64,000 nt of DNA from Adineta steineri. Lineage: Eukaryota; Rotifera; Eurotatoria; Adinetida; Adinetidae. This document shows, piece by piece, positions 51,920 through 63,340 of the stretch. The notes beneath the pieces are model-generated. The model was not told the DNA's origin, ran no database searches, and worked only from the letters and a program-made list of their open reading frames with translations. The translations under genes and the position numbers were made by a program. Location: NCBI GenBank assembly GCA_905250115.1, contig CAJNOI010000024.1:46177-110176 (forward strand), in the 5' to 3' direction. Positions within the stretch are counted from its first letter, which is position 1. Each line of letters begins with the position of its first letter.

Positions 51920-54568
51920 ATGCTTCTTCGGCAATTGCTTATTTTAATATTTGTACAATTCATAATATCCTATAAATTTACAGAAGATAATTGGAACAGT
52001 TTCGATGCATACGGTGTAAAATTGGCAACTAACGATGCAGTCGTGGTACAAGCACGTAATAAAGATGCTCAGTTTATTCTGCAGTTCGCTCCATTCAATC
52101 CATCGAATTTATCGTCGCCATGCCAAATTGATTATCCCGGTCTTGCTACAAGTGACATGAATTTTATCTATAGTATAGATGTACCAAAAGTAGTCTCTTA
52201 TGATGCATCCGTCGTTTTTATTGGTGAAAACAGCGGTAATTCGTCATCACCATATCCGTTCATTGGACATCTTCTTGCGAACGCATCCTGTGAAACTACA
52301 TACAATATGTATTATTTTACACCATTTACACACGATGAGTTTTTTGTACACAGTATTGATCCATCAGGTCAAGTAGCGTATGGATTTTCCAGTCGATTTG
52401 CATTCAGCTATGATTTGCAAACATACAATGTCACTTATTTGCCACAATGGCCCTTTGCCAATTTTACACCACATGCTGTCGATATAAGTAGTAGTTATGT
52501 GGCTATAATCGCTGGTTTTATTAACGAGACACAGAACACATATAAACCTATTGTCTACATGTTACAAATGAATCGAAGTTTCTTCACAATTGTTGATACA
52601 TGGCCATATATACCATTGAATAGCTCATGGCAAGCTACAACATCGAATCGAGATGCAAGTAGTTTTACTAGAAAACATATTATGAGTGTCTCTATTCATG
52701 ATAATACTTCAGCTGTACTTGTTGGTATGCCATCTTATAATATTGTCTTCTGGTTTTCTATGACAATAACAAATTTATCATTATTAGCAGCTCGTGATAA
52801 TGGATATCAACGTGGCTATGGTCAAAGTTTAGGATGGAGCGATGAAGACGGAGGTCCATATCCTGTTTTACTTGGAAATGCGTATTCATTTCCTTACCTA
52901 TGGTCTAGTTCGACTATCTACTGGTTCTATTGGTATCAATTTATCTCAAGCGATCCGATTATGCCAATGCTCCCTACAGTTCAATGTCCTCTATGGGTTG
53001 ATCTTAATCAACATCTGATCACTATCGCTATGTCAACACTCAATCTTGTAGTTCTCGATTCAACTGGACAGGTCTATGTTATGTTACAAGCTCCAGTAGG
53101 ATCTTATCCAGCGACAAGCATAGCCATCGGCACTAATCCTGCATTCTCGGATTTCGTTTATTGTCTTGCAGGTACTTATAAATATTGGATAGGTGTCTAC
53201 ATTTGCTTTCCATGTACGATGGGAACAATGACTTTAGAAGAAGGAAGTACTGAATGTTCAACTTACGATTGCAATGGATATAATTCATTTTGTCCACTTG
53301 GTTCAGTCACTAATGATACTTATTCAGATATGCTTACATTTGTCTCTCAAGAACTTAGTTATCCTAAATCACCTGAATCCACTATTTTTGATGATATTCT
53401 TATTCAGAATATGTTTACTTTTGGTAATTCATATCATTGTTTACTTGTTTCACCAATCTTCTGGGTAATGGTGATGACTGGTTTTATAATGCTTATCCTT
53501 CTTGCTATGGGCATTCTTAAATTCTTCAAACAACATCATAATACTCGTGTTTTAATTAAACATATATTTCGTCACGCCGATCTTATCAATGAAGGAGAAC
53601 TGTGGATTGGTGGCCCTGCGTCTCTTGCTCTTATGGTTTTACTAATATTTGCTTACACCTTTAGCCAATTTTATTTAAATCAATATCCAATTGAAACCTC
53701 GTCAGCATCAACATTCGCATGTGATGAAACACTTCGCAATGCAAAATTTGATACAAATCTTCAATCCCTTTCTACACCTCGTAATGAAGAAGAAGAACCA
53801 ATATTTGATTTACTCGATCACCAGCAATTCACACTCACCATCGATTTTATCAATACACAACAAACATGTGATGATGTAGAAATTATACAGACCATTCATG
53901 CTTATTCTAAAGAGATACCATCGAATTGCAGTTATAATCGATCTATACTCTCTATTTCAACTGTCCTTCAGTCACACACAATCAGTCTCAATTATGTTTT
54001 TAATTATGCTAAATCAATTGGTGGTTTTCGAGTTCGTTTCTATGGTCAACAACTCGAAACAAGCAATTTATCGAGCAATACATATTATCTTGTTCGTGAG
54101 CTTAACTTCATTCAACCATTCTTGATGAACAATCAGACAATGGCTTATGATCCAAATATTGTATTTCAACTTATTCGTGTCATCAATGAAACTGATTCAC
54201 TTGATGATAATGGAGCAACTTATTACAATGGTCTATGGAGTCTGATCAGTCTTACTAGTATTTCAGATCTTTTTCTTACCTATGATGATTATATGTACTA
54301 TGGCTTATTAAAAACATCGTTCTCAATTTCTATTTCAGAAACAATTTATTATATTAAAAATTATCAGGAACCTATCGCTAAACAAGCAGAAATCATTTTT
54401 CACAATCTTCTTTTTACAATAGTCTGTTTGGAATTATTTGGACTGATATTTATTATTATCAAACTCGTTGGATTACCATTGGCCAATAGAATACGGCGCA
54501 TCATGGAAAAACGCTCCAATATAATTCACCCAGAACATTCCTCTGATACTGTTACAGTATTATCGTAA
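51920..54568 (+). CDS. 882-aa multi-TM glycoprotein with large ectodomain, right copy
   Basis: Same length and layout as the copy at 32174-34822: signal peptide (LLILIFVQFIISYKF), N-glycosylated ectodomain, Cys-rich module (YCLAGTYKY, CFPCTMGT, TECSTYDC), three TM helices and a basic cytoplasmic tail ending DTVTVLS. All cysteines of the module are kept. About 57 residues differ, with small clusters such as FYWYQFISSDP against FYWDQFISDNP and APVGSYPATS against APEGYYPTTS. Both copies are intact and open, so both may be expressed. The ectodomain evolves faster than the TM parts, which are nearly identical; this fits a receptor or surface antigen, but the function is unknown. Confidence 0.8.
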   Translation: MLLRQLLILIFVQFIISYKFTEDNWNSFDAYGVKLATNDAVVVQARNKDAQFILQFAPFNPSNLSSPCQIDYPGLATSDMNFIYSIDVPKVVSYDASVVFIGENSGNSSSPYPFIGHLLANASCETTYNMYYFTPFTHDEFFVHSIDPSGQVAYGFSSRFAFSYDLQTYNVTYLPQWPFANFTPHAVDISSSYVAIIAGFINETQNTYKPIVYMLQMNRSFFTIVDTWPYIPLNSSWQATTSNRDASSFTRKHIMSVSIHDNTSAVLVGMPSYNIVFWFSMTITNLSLLAARDNGYQRGYGQSLGWSDEDGGPYPVLLGNAYSFPYLWSSSTIYWFYWYQFISSDPIMPMLPTVQCPLWVDLNQHLITIAMSTLNLVVLDSTGQVYVMLQAPVGSYPATSIAIGTNPAFSDFVYCLAGTYKYWIGVYICFPCTMGTMTLEEGSTECSTYDCNGYNSFCPLGSVTNDTYSDMLTFVSQELSYPKSPESTIFDDILIQNMFTFGNSYHCLLVSPIFWVMVMTGFIMLILLAMGILKFFKQHHNTRVLIKHIFRHADLINEGELWIGGPASLALMVLLIFAYTFSQFYLNQYPIETSSASTFACDETLRNAKFDTNLQSLSTPRNEEEEPIFDLLDHQQFTLTIDFINTQQTCDDVEIIQTIHAYSKEIPSNCSYNRSILSISTVLQSHTISLNYVFNYAKSIGGFRVRFYGQQLETSNLSSNTYYLVRELNFIQPFLMNNQTMAYDPNIVFQLIRVINETDSLDDNGATYYNGLWSLISLTSISDLFLTYDDYMYYGLLKTSFSISISETIYYIKNYQEPIAKQAEIIFHNLLFTIVCLELFGLIFIIIKLVGLPLANRIRRIMEKRSNIIHPEHSSDTVTVLS

Positions 54569-54679
54569 TTTGTAGAAGAAGATGATACTTTTGGAAGCTT
54601 AGTAACAGTTCGTTTATTTAAGAATAGAGGGTGGGTGTGAGTATATAAGTATTGCTTTTAATTTTCATCTACACTCACC

Positions 54680-54911
54680 CTCAGATTTTAGCCACATATG
54701 TATATTCACTATCGATAAAAAAACCTCTTCAAATGTCTACTATAATCTTCTTTCGATCTTCACAAATAGTTGCTAAAAGCTTTCAGTTTTGCGAACAATT
54801 ATTTTGAAGTTTTATTCTGCAGCCAAGAGAGCACAGATTAAACAAATATTGTAATGAATCTATATTAGATCTTATCAGAACATACAAACTTTTCTCATGA
54901 AATCTTTACTC
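54680..54911 (-). repeat. dispersed repeat, about 240 bp, right-arm copy
   Basis: Allelic partner of 31832-32070, located between the 882-aa gene and the LRR exons. Confidence 0.75.
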
Positions 54912-54967
54912 AAATCATCATATCAATAGCTATGTATCCGTTATCGAAATATATTCGATATTAACTT

Positions 54968-56967
54968 TTATGGTTTTCTAACTCTTTCATTGCTTGCAAT
55001 ATTTTCATTGATTTCACGTTTAATGTCGTCTCCGATTCTATTACCTCCGAGACTTAGTGTGGCGAGTGTCTAAATGAAAACGTGTAGGTAAATACATGAT
55101 ATAGATGATCAGAGAATACTAATTACTGTGTTATGTCGTAAGTCATCAACCAAATGTTGTGCTCCAACATCTCCGATTTGATTCCATCCGAGATATAGTG
55201 TGGTGAGTGTCTAGATGAAACAGAGCAGGTAAATATATGGTATAGATGAAAAGAGAATGATAATTACTGTGTTATGTCGTAATCCATCAGCCAAATATTT
55301 TGCTCCAACAATTTCGATTTCATTACCTTCGAGATTTAGTGTGATGAGTGTCTAAATGAAACTGCTCAAGTAAAGACTTAGTAAAGACGAAGAGAGAATA
55401 TTAATTACTCTGTTGTGTCGTAATCCATCAGCTAAGTGCTCTACTTCATCATCTCTGATTTGATTACGTTGCAGATTTAATATGTTGAGTGTCTAGGTGA
55501 AAAAGTTCAGATGAAAGGAGATAATCGTTAATTGCTGCTATATCCAAGTAGGTGTATATGAGGAATGTTGATGTGAGTAGGGTGGAGTGAGCTGTATTGA
55601 TATGAGTGTGAATTTGTTCAAAAATTTTAGAGGGTATAGAGCGCTTATGATTCCATCGAGAAAGCTTGATTAAAAGAGAGGTCCTAAGATTGACGCATAT
55701 ATGGCAATTTTTTTATCTATGAGTTGCTAGAATTCTGAAATATTTATTGAAGAAGGAAAAAGTTCTAGTAACTGAGTAATAGTGTGAAATTTGATTCGGC
55801 AAAATACAATTGTAAAGTGTTTGATTAGATGCCTAAAGCGCAAAGTATTAGAATTAATGTTTTGGAGTGTAATAAAGTATAGCACATCGCTTGCTAGTTT
55901 TCTTTAGGTCTGACAAAAATAGTTTCTTCTATGTCCATTGATGTGACTCAAAGTATAGCTCTCATAAGAAACGCGTGTGTTGTCTAACTTCGTTTCATTT
56001 ACGCACATGATTTATATTGATGAGGAAATGTATTGATCTTAATTGTTGCGTTTGATGGCAACATACGATTGTATTCATGAAATAACGTTGAATTATCAAA
56101 AGTGAAGATTCAAACAATTTATTTCATAATATTTTATTCAAGATGAATAGAAGACGAATACATGCTAAATTGTCGTACAGAAATGATCCATTATGAATGG
56201 CTCTGGACTTCTCAACCTGGCAATGAATTATCCTTGAAACTTCCTCATTGAGAAAGTTTTTCTTTCACAGTTAAAATACTTTTCAGAACGATTATTTTGG
56301 AAAAACATTTGCTTTAGAAGTAATATTTCACTTAATGATATGGATATGAGCGGTGTGATTGGGGAAGAATGTGGATGCTGTTATGCGCCAATATCCTCGC
56401 CATTCATATCCATCGTCATATATATCGACAGTCGCTTATGCTCTCAAAGGAGTATTAATCGGAGATATTTCTCAAGAGAACTTCTAGGATGTTATTTATA
56501 ACAAGATAAACTATTTTATACACTGTACATTTCTTTCAAAATCTGATATTTAGTATCGAAACAGTATTTAAAAAAAACGTGTCTACATACACGTAAAAGC
56601 AAATAGTAATATTTTATCCCTTTTTCTCTCGTTCTTGTCTAGATATTATATGTTATTGACATCATACTCAGTTTGAAACGTGGAGTATTTAAAATAAACT
56701 GAATAAAAAGAGAAAAAGAAATTATTTTTATGTTGTCATGATACAAAAACTAGTTTTTTAGGAAGACATTGTAGGAGTGAAAAATAATTTCAAGGTCGAT
56801 AGAAAAAAGGTTACCTGATATCGATCATAACTGTCTATAATGTTGTTGAATCGTTGACATACGTTTCTCATTGAGCATAACATTGTAAGATCCGATTGAT
56901 GATCTAAAATCCGGTAGACAAGTTCTACCGGTAATGTTAAGAAAGTAGCGATGGTTTGATTTGCCAT
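54968..56967 (-). CDS. F-box / leucine-rich-repeat protein (probable single gene), right copy
   Basis: Exon 1 (56967-56815) encodes 51 residues with the F-box core LPVELVYRILDH, then RNVCQRFNNIIDSYDRYQ and donor CAG|GTAACC. At the other end, four LRR exons are spliced by introns of about 57 bp: 55492-55409 (TLNILNLQRNQIRDDEVEHL), 55351-55268 (TLITLNLEGNEIEIVGAKYL), 55210-55127 (TLTTLYLGWNQIGDVGAQHL) and 55069-54968 (TLATLSLGGNRIGDD...ERVRKP, stop). The first three are exactly 84 nt, one ribonuclease-inhibitor-type LRR each. F-box proteins recruit substrates to SCF ubiquitin ligases, with the LRRs as the substrate binder. The 1.3 kb between exon 1 and the LRRs contains no exon I could identify, so these might be two genes. 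The left copy is broken. Confidence 0.65.
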
Positions 56968-58530
56968 TGTTGAATATCGCTGAAATAGATAGTATGGAGC
57001 CGTATATATCAGTTATATGATGTGTTGTTATTTTTTCTTCCGATTAAATAAGTAGGCGTTTGTTTTATTATTGGTTTCATACGATGTTGCAATTACTTAT
57101 TGAAAGAAAAAAAAGGAAAAAGAATGATGTTAGTTGCAAAAATTACAAGACAGACATGACAAGTGTAGACAACGTTTTTTTTAATGATTGTTTAGCGATA
57201 TAAAATGGTATTCAGTAGATATTATATAATAATTATAGGCAAACAAGAATTCAAAATGGACCTGGATATGTTAAAACATTCTTTCATTAATTAATAAGCT
57301 GTTTTTTGTATATTTGACTATAATCGGAGTCTATCATAACATGTTTTGTCGATAGAATACGAAGCGTACTTGCTAGATTTACTGAAGAAAAAAGTATCAG
57401 TTCATCATATTTCTGCAGTTGTACATTAAACAAGAGAAAAACTTGTTTACATCGTGATTTTTCAGATTTTTTCTTGGTATTTATTAATTCTTCCATCATA
57501 TCTCATCAGTACATATGATTTATGAAATTACATAAGATTCAAGCTTCGACTAGAAAAATATTATACTTTTAATGTTTGTCTGAGATGAATCGGCAAAGAA
57601 AATGAAATGAAAAACAATCTAAAAGAATTTTATACGTAAATAATAACAATCGTTAGGAAATCTGACGTAGCTCTATTAAATATTTCTAATTTGAATAAAA
57701 AGTTAAGTTGTAGAACATACCACATTATAAAACTTACTTCTTTTAATCAAAAACAAACAATTGTCATGTAAAAAATGCATGTTTTAGTGAGTGTCAATAC
57801 GTTAAAAAGAACTCTTCTACTTGAATTGTAATCATTATCTCATTGAAGTTCACACAAAGAACAAAATTCAGTATGACTTTGCATTTACAAAAAAATACTA
57901 TAGGCTGAGAATCGGTATTGAACGAAAGAATTGGTAGGCAAAGAGAGAAGGAGAGATAAAATAATGGCAAAAAAACTAAATGACTTTTTTTATCATCGTT
58001 AGTTGTGTTCAATGAACATCTAGCAAAGCAATAAATAAAGTGCTTTAGAAAGTTCTGAATTATTCTATAACAATTTCAACAGAAGTATTGACTATTAAAA
58101 GCCCAAAATGATTTCAAAGTCTAAACCAGTTAAAGATGTTTTCTTGTATGTAAATAATAGATGTGAATGTGAGTGTCTTGTTGATTAAAGTAAATATAAC
58201 CATTTATATATACATACTGATTTTTTAATGATGGCAACGATAATATACGTATTTTATTAATATCATTTACATGTATCTATGACGTCAAATACAACGAGAT
58301 TATCAATGTAGGTAGATTATTTGATCATATTTCGGATAGGAGAATCGGTTACACTTGTTTGTCATTATTCGAAAATTTGTTATGTATATGAAACATAAAA
58401 CTTCTATCATATGTATGCTTATGTAGCCATCTGAAAGAAAATGATTCTAATCCAAATAATAACATATAAATAAGGATTTAAAATAACATATAAAATATAA
58501 GACAATTACATACTAGCAAAAAAATAAACG
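56968..58530. other. intergenic DNA between divergent genes, right arm
   Basis: Mirror of 28131-29697; shared upstream region of the F-box locus (-) and the 758-aa gene (+). Confidence 0.45.
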
Positions 58531-60807
58531 ATGTCATCTTGGCATGGATATCGTCATCGTCGATCATCAGTATTATTGTATCGTCGGACCAAACAAACTC
58601 GAAAGTGTTGTAGTTTAACAAAAAAAGATATTTTTCGTATTCTAAGTTCTCTTGCACTTCCTTTGATGCTTGGAATATTTACGGTAGTACTTTCTTTTGA
58701 TCAGAAGAATTTAGCAACAAAACAACGATTAGAAGATCGTCGGCTAGCTGATGAGCAACGTGAACAAGATTTAAATATTTCTCATGAGCAAAGACGTGAA
58801 GATAGAGAATTAGCACGTGAACATCGATTACAAGATTTAAATCAATCAATTCTTCAACGTACACTTGAACGAATGATAGCTGATGAAACACGAAATATTA
58901 GTGAGCAAACACGAATACATCAATTTGAAATAGAAGATAAACGTTATCGTGATGTTCTTCTTACAAATTATATTAATCAAATGAGTGATTTATTAAAAGA
59001 AATTAATGGAAGTATAACAAATAATTCGTTATTACGTACATTAATACGTTTGAAAACATTAACATTATTGCGTCAACTTGATTCGAATAGAAATTCTGAA
59101 GTAATTCGTTTTCTTTATGAAGCAAATCTTTTAAGTTCACATGAAAAATCTCCTATTGATTTATATACCGGTGAACTATTAAGTATTGATATGAGTAGTA
59201 AAATAATTGGTGAAAAAATGCACAATTTATATTTATCGGGTGCTGATCTTACAGGTAGTTCATTTCGTAATCGTGATTTAACTGGAACAAATTTCTCTGG
59301 TGCAATACTTACTGATGTAGATTTTTCTTTTACGAAATTAACTAATACTGATCTTTCATATACAAAATTTAATGGTTCATTTAAATTGTATAAAACTGAT
59401 TTGAGAAAAATTAATTTAGCTTATGCTAACTTAATGGGAATTGATTTCACTGACATATTATCGAAACCATCAAATGTTAATCAATTAGATTCATACAGAT
59501 CTGTTATATATGTTAATTTTACAAATGCTAATTTGATTAATACTCGTTTCTGTGAAGTTTCTTTTTCATCAGTTCATTTTGGTGGTGAATTACGATTCAT
59601 TGATTTTTCCAACACATCATGGATGAATGTGATACTTCAAAGTGTTAGTGGGACTCATTTAAATTTTGCTTATTCATATTTTGTTCATAATGTAACATTT
59701 GTCGATGTAGAAAGTATTAGGAATGCATCGTTTTTCATGGCTAAATTAAATTATGTTATATTTAGTGATGAGAATCATCGATCTTATCTGCAAAATATTA
59801 CTTTTGATTTTGCTCAACTAAAAAATGTTACGTTTCTTGGTACGAATATAATTTATTCATCATTTGTTAATGTAACAATTATCAATTCGTCTTTTGATAT
59901 TAATCATTTATATAATTCGACTTTTATCAATGCAATTATGTCACAAGTTACATTTAGTGTTACAATGCGTTATGTTATTTTTGATAATGTTATTTTTAAT
60001 AATTCTATTATCTTTTCTAAAGGTAGTTATATCTTTCGAAGTTCATTTCGACAAGCTCATATGCAAAATATTATTGCAGATCAGTGTGAATTTCTATCTA
60101 TTGATATGAATCGAGTAAATTTAACTAATTCTACGATGTTTGCTAGTCATTTATCAATGAGTAATTTAATTAATAGTGATTTTACTGGAGTTAATCTATT
60201 GATGGCTAATCTTTCTCATTCGAATTTGTTCAATGCTTGTATTACTGATGAACAACTTTATTCAGCTATTTCCATTGAAAATACGATATTGCCAAATGGA
60301 ACAATTGCTTATGATATTCCTTTAATTCGTAATGGAAATGCTGATTGTCATAAACGTGTGGAAGAAGATTGGAATGTTGAACCATCTAACTCGATTTTAT
60401 TGACAAAATTAATGAATGATAATCACAGTGCTAATCGTGATGTCGATTGTATGTTTGTTGCTAATAGATCTTTAATTAAAAATAATTCATTGAAAAACGT
60501 AACAATGAGTCAACGAATTGATGTTACACGTTACAGATCAATTTTTCTTCATGAACTTGCAGTATTACAGATTATTAGTGATTGTAATCAATATGTTGAT
60601 ATCATTGTGATCGAACGAAATGAAGACAACAAAATTTTAAATGTATGGACATTACAAAAACAAGGTTACAATTCATATCCTGAAAGTGAAACAACTAATA
60701 TTGAGATAAAACTTCAATTTGATATGAACGATAACAAGACGGCTATGTGCGATAATATTCGATTTTATATCAAGCTACGTTGTTATTTGTGCGTTGATTC
60801 TTCGTAA
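58531..60807 (+). CDS. pentapeptide-repeat membrane protein with coiled coil, right copy
   Basis: 758 residues, same architecture as 25854-28130: basic N-tail, TM helix (about 36-54), charged coiled coil (RRLADEQREQDLNISHEQR), pentapeptide beta-helix region (LSGADLTGSSF onward) and a C-terminal Cys-containing domain (CNQYVDIIVIERNEDN). 20 residues differ from the left copy, mostly conservative (I/V, K/E, N/T), none in the TM helix, and no frameshift or stop in either copy. This indicates selection to keep both working. Its neighbour is the F-box locus in divergent orientation. Confidence 0.85.
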   Translation: MSSWHGYRHRRSSVLLYRRTKQTRKCCSLTKKDIFRILSSLALPLMLGIFTVVLSFDQKNLATKQRLEDRRLADEQREQDLNISHEQRREDRELAREHRLQDLNQSILQRTLERMIADETRNISEQTRIHQFEIEDKRYRDVLLTNYINQMSDLLKEINGSITNNSLLRTLIRLKTLTLLRQLDSNRNSEVIRFLYEANLLSSHEKSPIDLYTGELLSIDMSSKIIGEKMHNLYLSGADLTGSSFRNRDLTGTNFSGAILTDVDFSFTKLTNTDLSYTKFNGSFKLYKTDLRKINLAYANLMGIDFTDILSKPSNVNQLDSYRSVIYVNFTNANLINTRFCEVSFSSVHFGGELRFIDFSNTSWMNVILQSVSGTHLNFAYSYFVHNVTFVDVESIRNASFFMAKLNYVIFSDENHRSYLQNITFDFAQLKNVTFLGTNIIYSSFVNVTIINSSFDINHLYNSTFINAIMSQVTFSVTMRYVIFDNVIFNNSIIFSKGSYIFRSSFRQAHMQNIIADQCEFLSIDMNRVNLTNSTMFASHLSMSNLINSDFTGVNLLMANLSHSNLFNACITDEQLYSAISIENTILPNGTIAYDIPLIRNGNADCHKRVEEDWNVEPSNSILLTKLMNDNHSANRDVDCMFVANRSLIKNNSLKNVTMSQRIDVTRYRSIFLHELAVLQIISDCNQYVDIIVIERNEDNKILNVWTLQKQGYNSYPESETTNIEIKLQFDMNDNKTAMCDNIRFYIKLRCYLCVDSS

Positions 60808-61867
60808 CGCTGGTGATATATAATATAACAAATCGATTTTTTTATTTTATTTTATTGATTACAATATATAAGCGAAGAGAGCAAAACAGAGTGTTCATGT
60901 GTGTATTATATATCAGGAGTAACTTGATTATTTCGAGAACAGTTTTTAATTGAGAAGATTAATTTGATAATATATGGAATTATTAGTCGTAAAGCAACGG
61001 TTAAACCACCATATATAGCTAAGGAATTTGTCAGAAACGTAACAGCGTTACGTTTGGACAAGCTGTATTACCCTTTACATATGTTTAACAAAATTTCATT
61101 TTATAGCATTTCCCTCGTATCACACGTAGAGTGACAGGCCGCATCTTTTTTCGTCTTTTCGTTAAGTTTCATATCAATCATATTTATTATTTTAAAATTA
61201 AAAATCAAAAATTATAATCTTCACAATAAAAATTGTACTAACGGACAATGCACATGATAGTTTTCATATTGTTATTAGAAAACGGAAGAAAATAGTACGA
61301 CGTAATGATATTGTTAAATAAATTCATTTTTTCTATCTTTATCTATTTCTTTGATAGTTTCTGTTATTATTTCATACAAATCCTATGCCTTATTTATCAA
61401 ATCTAATATAAAAGATATTTTTACAATTTTTTGAATTTAACGTGGCGGCCTATTATTTTGTGATTCAGCGCATCATCATTTGGTTAGTGAAAGAAAAAAG
61501 AACAGAACATAAAAACGTTAATATGATATGTAGAGATATACCATGGTCGATGTGGACAGAACAGAAGAAAAAAAATACAAAATACATGGTGTCTTCATTA
61601 TCAGTGTACGTTTTTACACTTATCAATCGTTTCATACGATACATCATTTCTTTTTTTACTTTTCTTCTCATGTGTTTTATTTTCTTCTTTCATATACGAC
61701 TCGATTAACGTTGTTCTCATAACTTTATTTAGTACTAACACTAGAAAGATTGCAACTTAAACTTCACAAAATATATTCACGAATTATCGATTTTGCTATT
61801 ATTTCATAGTCTTTCAACCTATCATTTTTTTCTGAATAGGTTACCGCGGTTTGATCCAAGCGATCGT
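60808..61867. other. non-coding stretch, right arm
   Basis: Mirror of 24793-25853. An 88-codon frame at 61442-61708 is not supported as a gene. Confidence 0.4.
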
Positions 61868-62116
61868 AATGAGTCTTATTTCCGCTTTGCTCATTGGCCA
61901 CAAATATAGTAAAAACTGACCACAAACAAACATTTATTGTTAAGAGTGGTTCCCTTGCTTTAATATTTCTGTTTCTCTCTCTCTAGAGAGAGAACGTACA
62001 AAAAAGAAACAAGAACATTAAAGAAAGGAAACAGCTTTTTAACAATAAATATGTATGTTTGTAGCCAATTTTCACTGTATTTGTGGTCAACAAGCAAAGT
62101 GACAATAAGGCTCATT
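61868..62116. repeat. 249-bp imperfect hairpin (foldback/MITE-like), right copy
   Basis: Mirror of 24544-24792, same length. Arms start AATGAGTCTTATTTCCGCTT and end with AAGTGACAATAAGGCTCATT. The core is the TCTCTCTCTAGAGAGAGA dyad. Confidence 0.7.
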
Positions 62117-62222
62117 CAACTCACTCAACACTTCAGCATAATAAGTAAGTTTCGATTCTTATTTTTGTTTTTATCTTATTTTACTTTCTTTTTACATTAT
62201 TTCCTAGAATAGAATTTCATTC

Positions 62223-63340
62223 ATGGTATCTAACAACTCTTACTGGGCCAACGATACGAAAACAAAATTTATTGCAGTTAGTCAAGCTTGTTTTATTGAA
62301 CTTTTAAAAAAAATACGAATTCAACAGAATATGAATTTACTGATATCCCAGCGGATTTTGGTTTTGAAAAAAAAAACGAGAAAGATAAGCAAATTTACAA
62401 CTTTGCAACCAATTTACTAATGGAGCTTGTCTTTTTGAAGCAAAAATTTTATGAGCGACGGAGATATTTGAAGTATAGAGCAGAATTATCATCATTACTG
62501 GAAACGAAAGCAATTATTATGAAGACAGAGGAAAGTACCGATGATAGTAAACGGATCGAATCAGCACAAAATTTTTACAGTCTTTAAAAAATGAGGAAGC
62601 AAAATAATTAATGGAGGAAATGTTAAATAATGATAAATGCATTGATTGCATTAATAAAGAACATGTTTCGGAATGTGTTATCATCAAGAAACTACAGGAA
62701 ATGAAAAGCAGTGACGACCATAACAGTGAGTTTTTCTTCTGTAACTGTTTTATTGATAAAATTCTTATTTTTAGGAAAATATCTTGCAGAGTGGATGTCT
62801 AGGTGCATCGCTGATCAATACTTAAAGTCACAGACTACGCGTCGTCCTAATTTAAAACTTTATGGAAATAGTTCCATACCTTCTAACGTGCAAACAAAAA
62901 TTAAATATTTTATCAAAACACATTATATTGATTTCGTGAAGCTTTATAAATCACACATTATACTACGATGCCACTCTCCATTCTTTACGAACTTGTCTAA
63001 TAGAAAAAACGAAAACAGTGGTAAGTAAAAAATATTTCTATTATAATTGATTATTAGAATAACTTTTCCTTTTGCTGTAGGATCACATTTGTGTGATACA
63101 AAGGGTTGTCTTTCACCAAAACATCTGTTAATTGAAACCGTTGATGTCAATGTTAGCCAATCCAGATGTGAAGGCGTTATTCTTCTTATACAATCTGGAA
63201 GTAAAACATAACTAGGTCATATTATTAAAGCAATACAATGTCAGCACAGTCTCAATAGGGAAGACGATGCATTTAAAAACAGTTGTCGAAAGCTTAAAAT
63301 GATTGTACAAGATAAAAAGTCTGTTGATTATTTTAAAAAA
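62223..63340 (+). pseudogene. decayed His-Me-finger (HNH-like) endonuclease gene, right copy
   Basis: Starts MVSNNSYWANDTKTKFIAVS. The frame shifts at an A-run near 62367-62376. It then reads LLMELVFLKQKFYERRRYLK and hits TAA after FYSL. A second stop lies in what is AKLLMEE on the left arm (AAATAA here). Next come NDKCIDCINKEHVSECVII, intron 1 (donor GTGAGT at 62726, acceptor TTTTAG at 62774), KYLAEWMSRCIADQYLKSQ, intron 2 (GTAAGT, acceptor TGCTGTAG at about 63080), and the zinc loop SHLCDTKGCLSPKHLLIE with SRC and a later CQHS. The Cys/His spacing is that of the zinc-binding loop of His-Me-finger endonucleases. It is broken at different places from the left copy. Confidence 0.55.
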
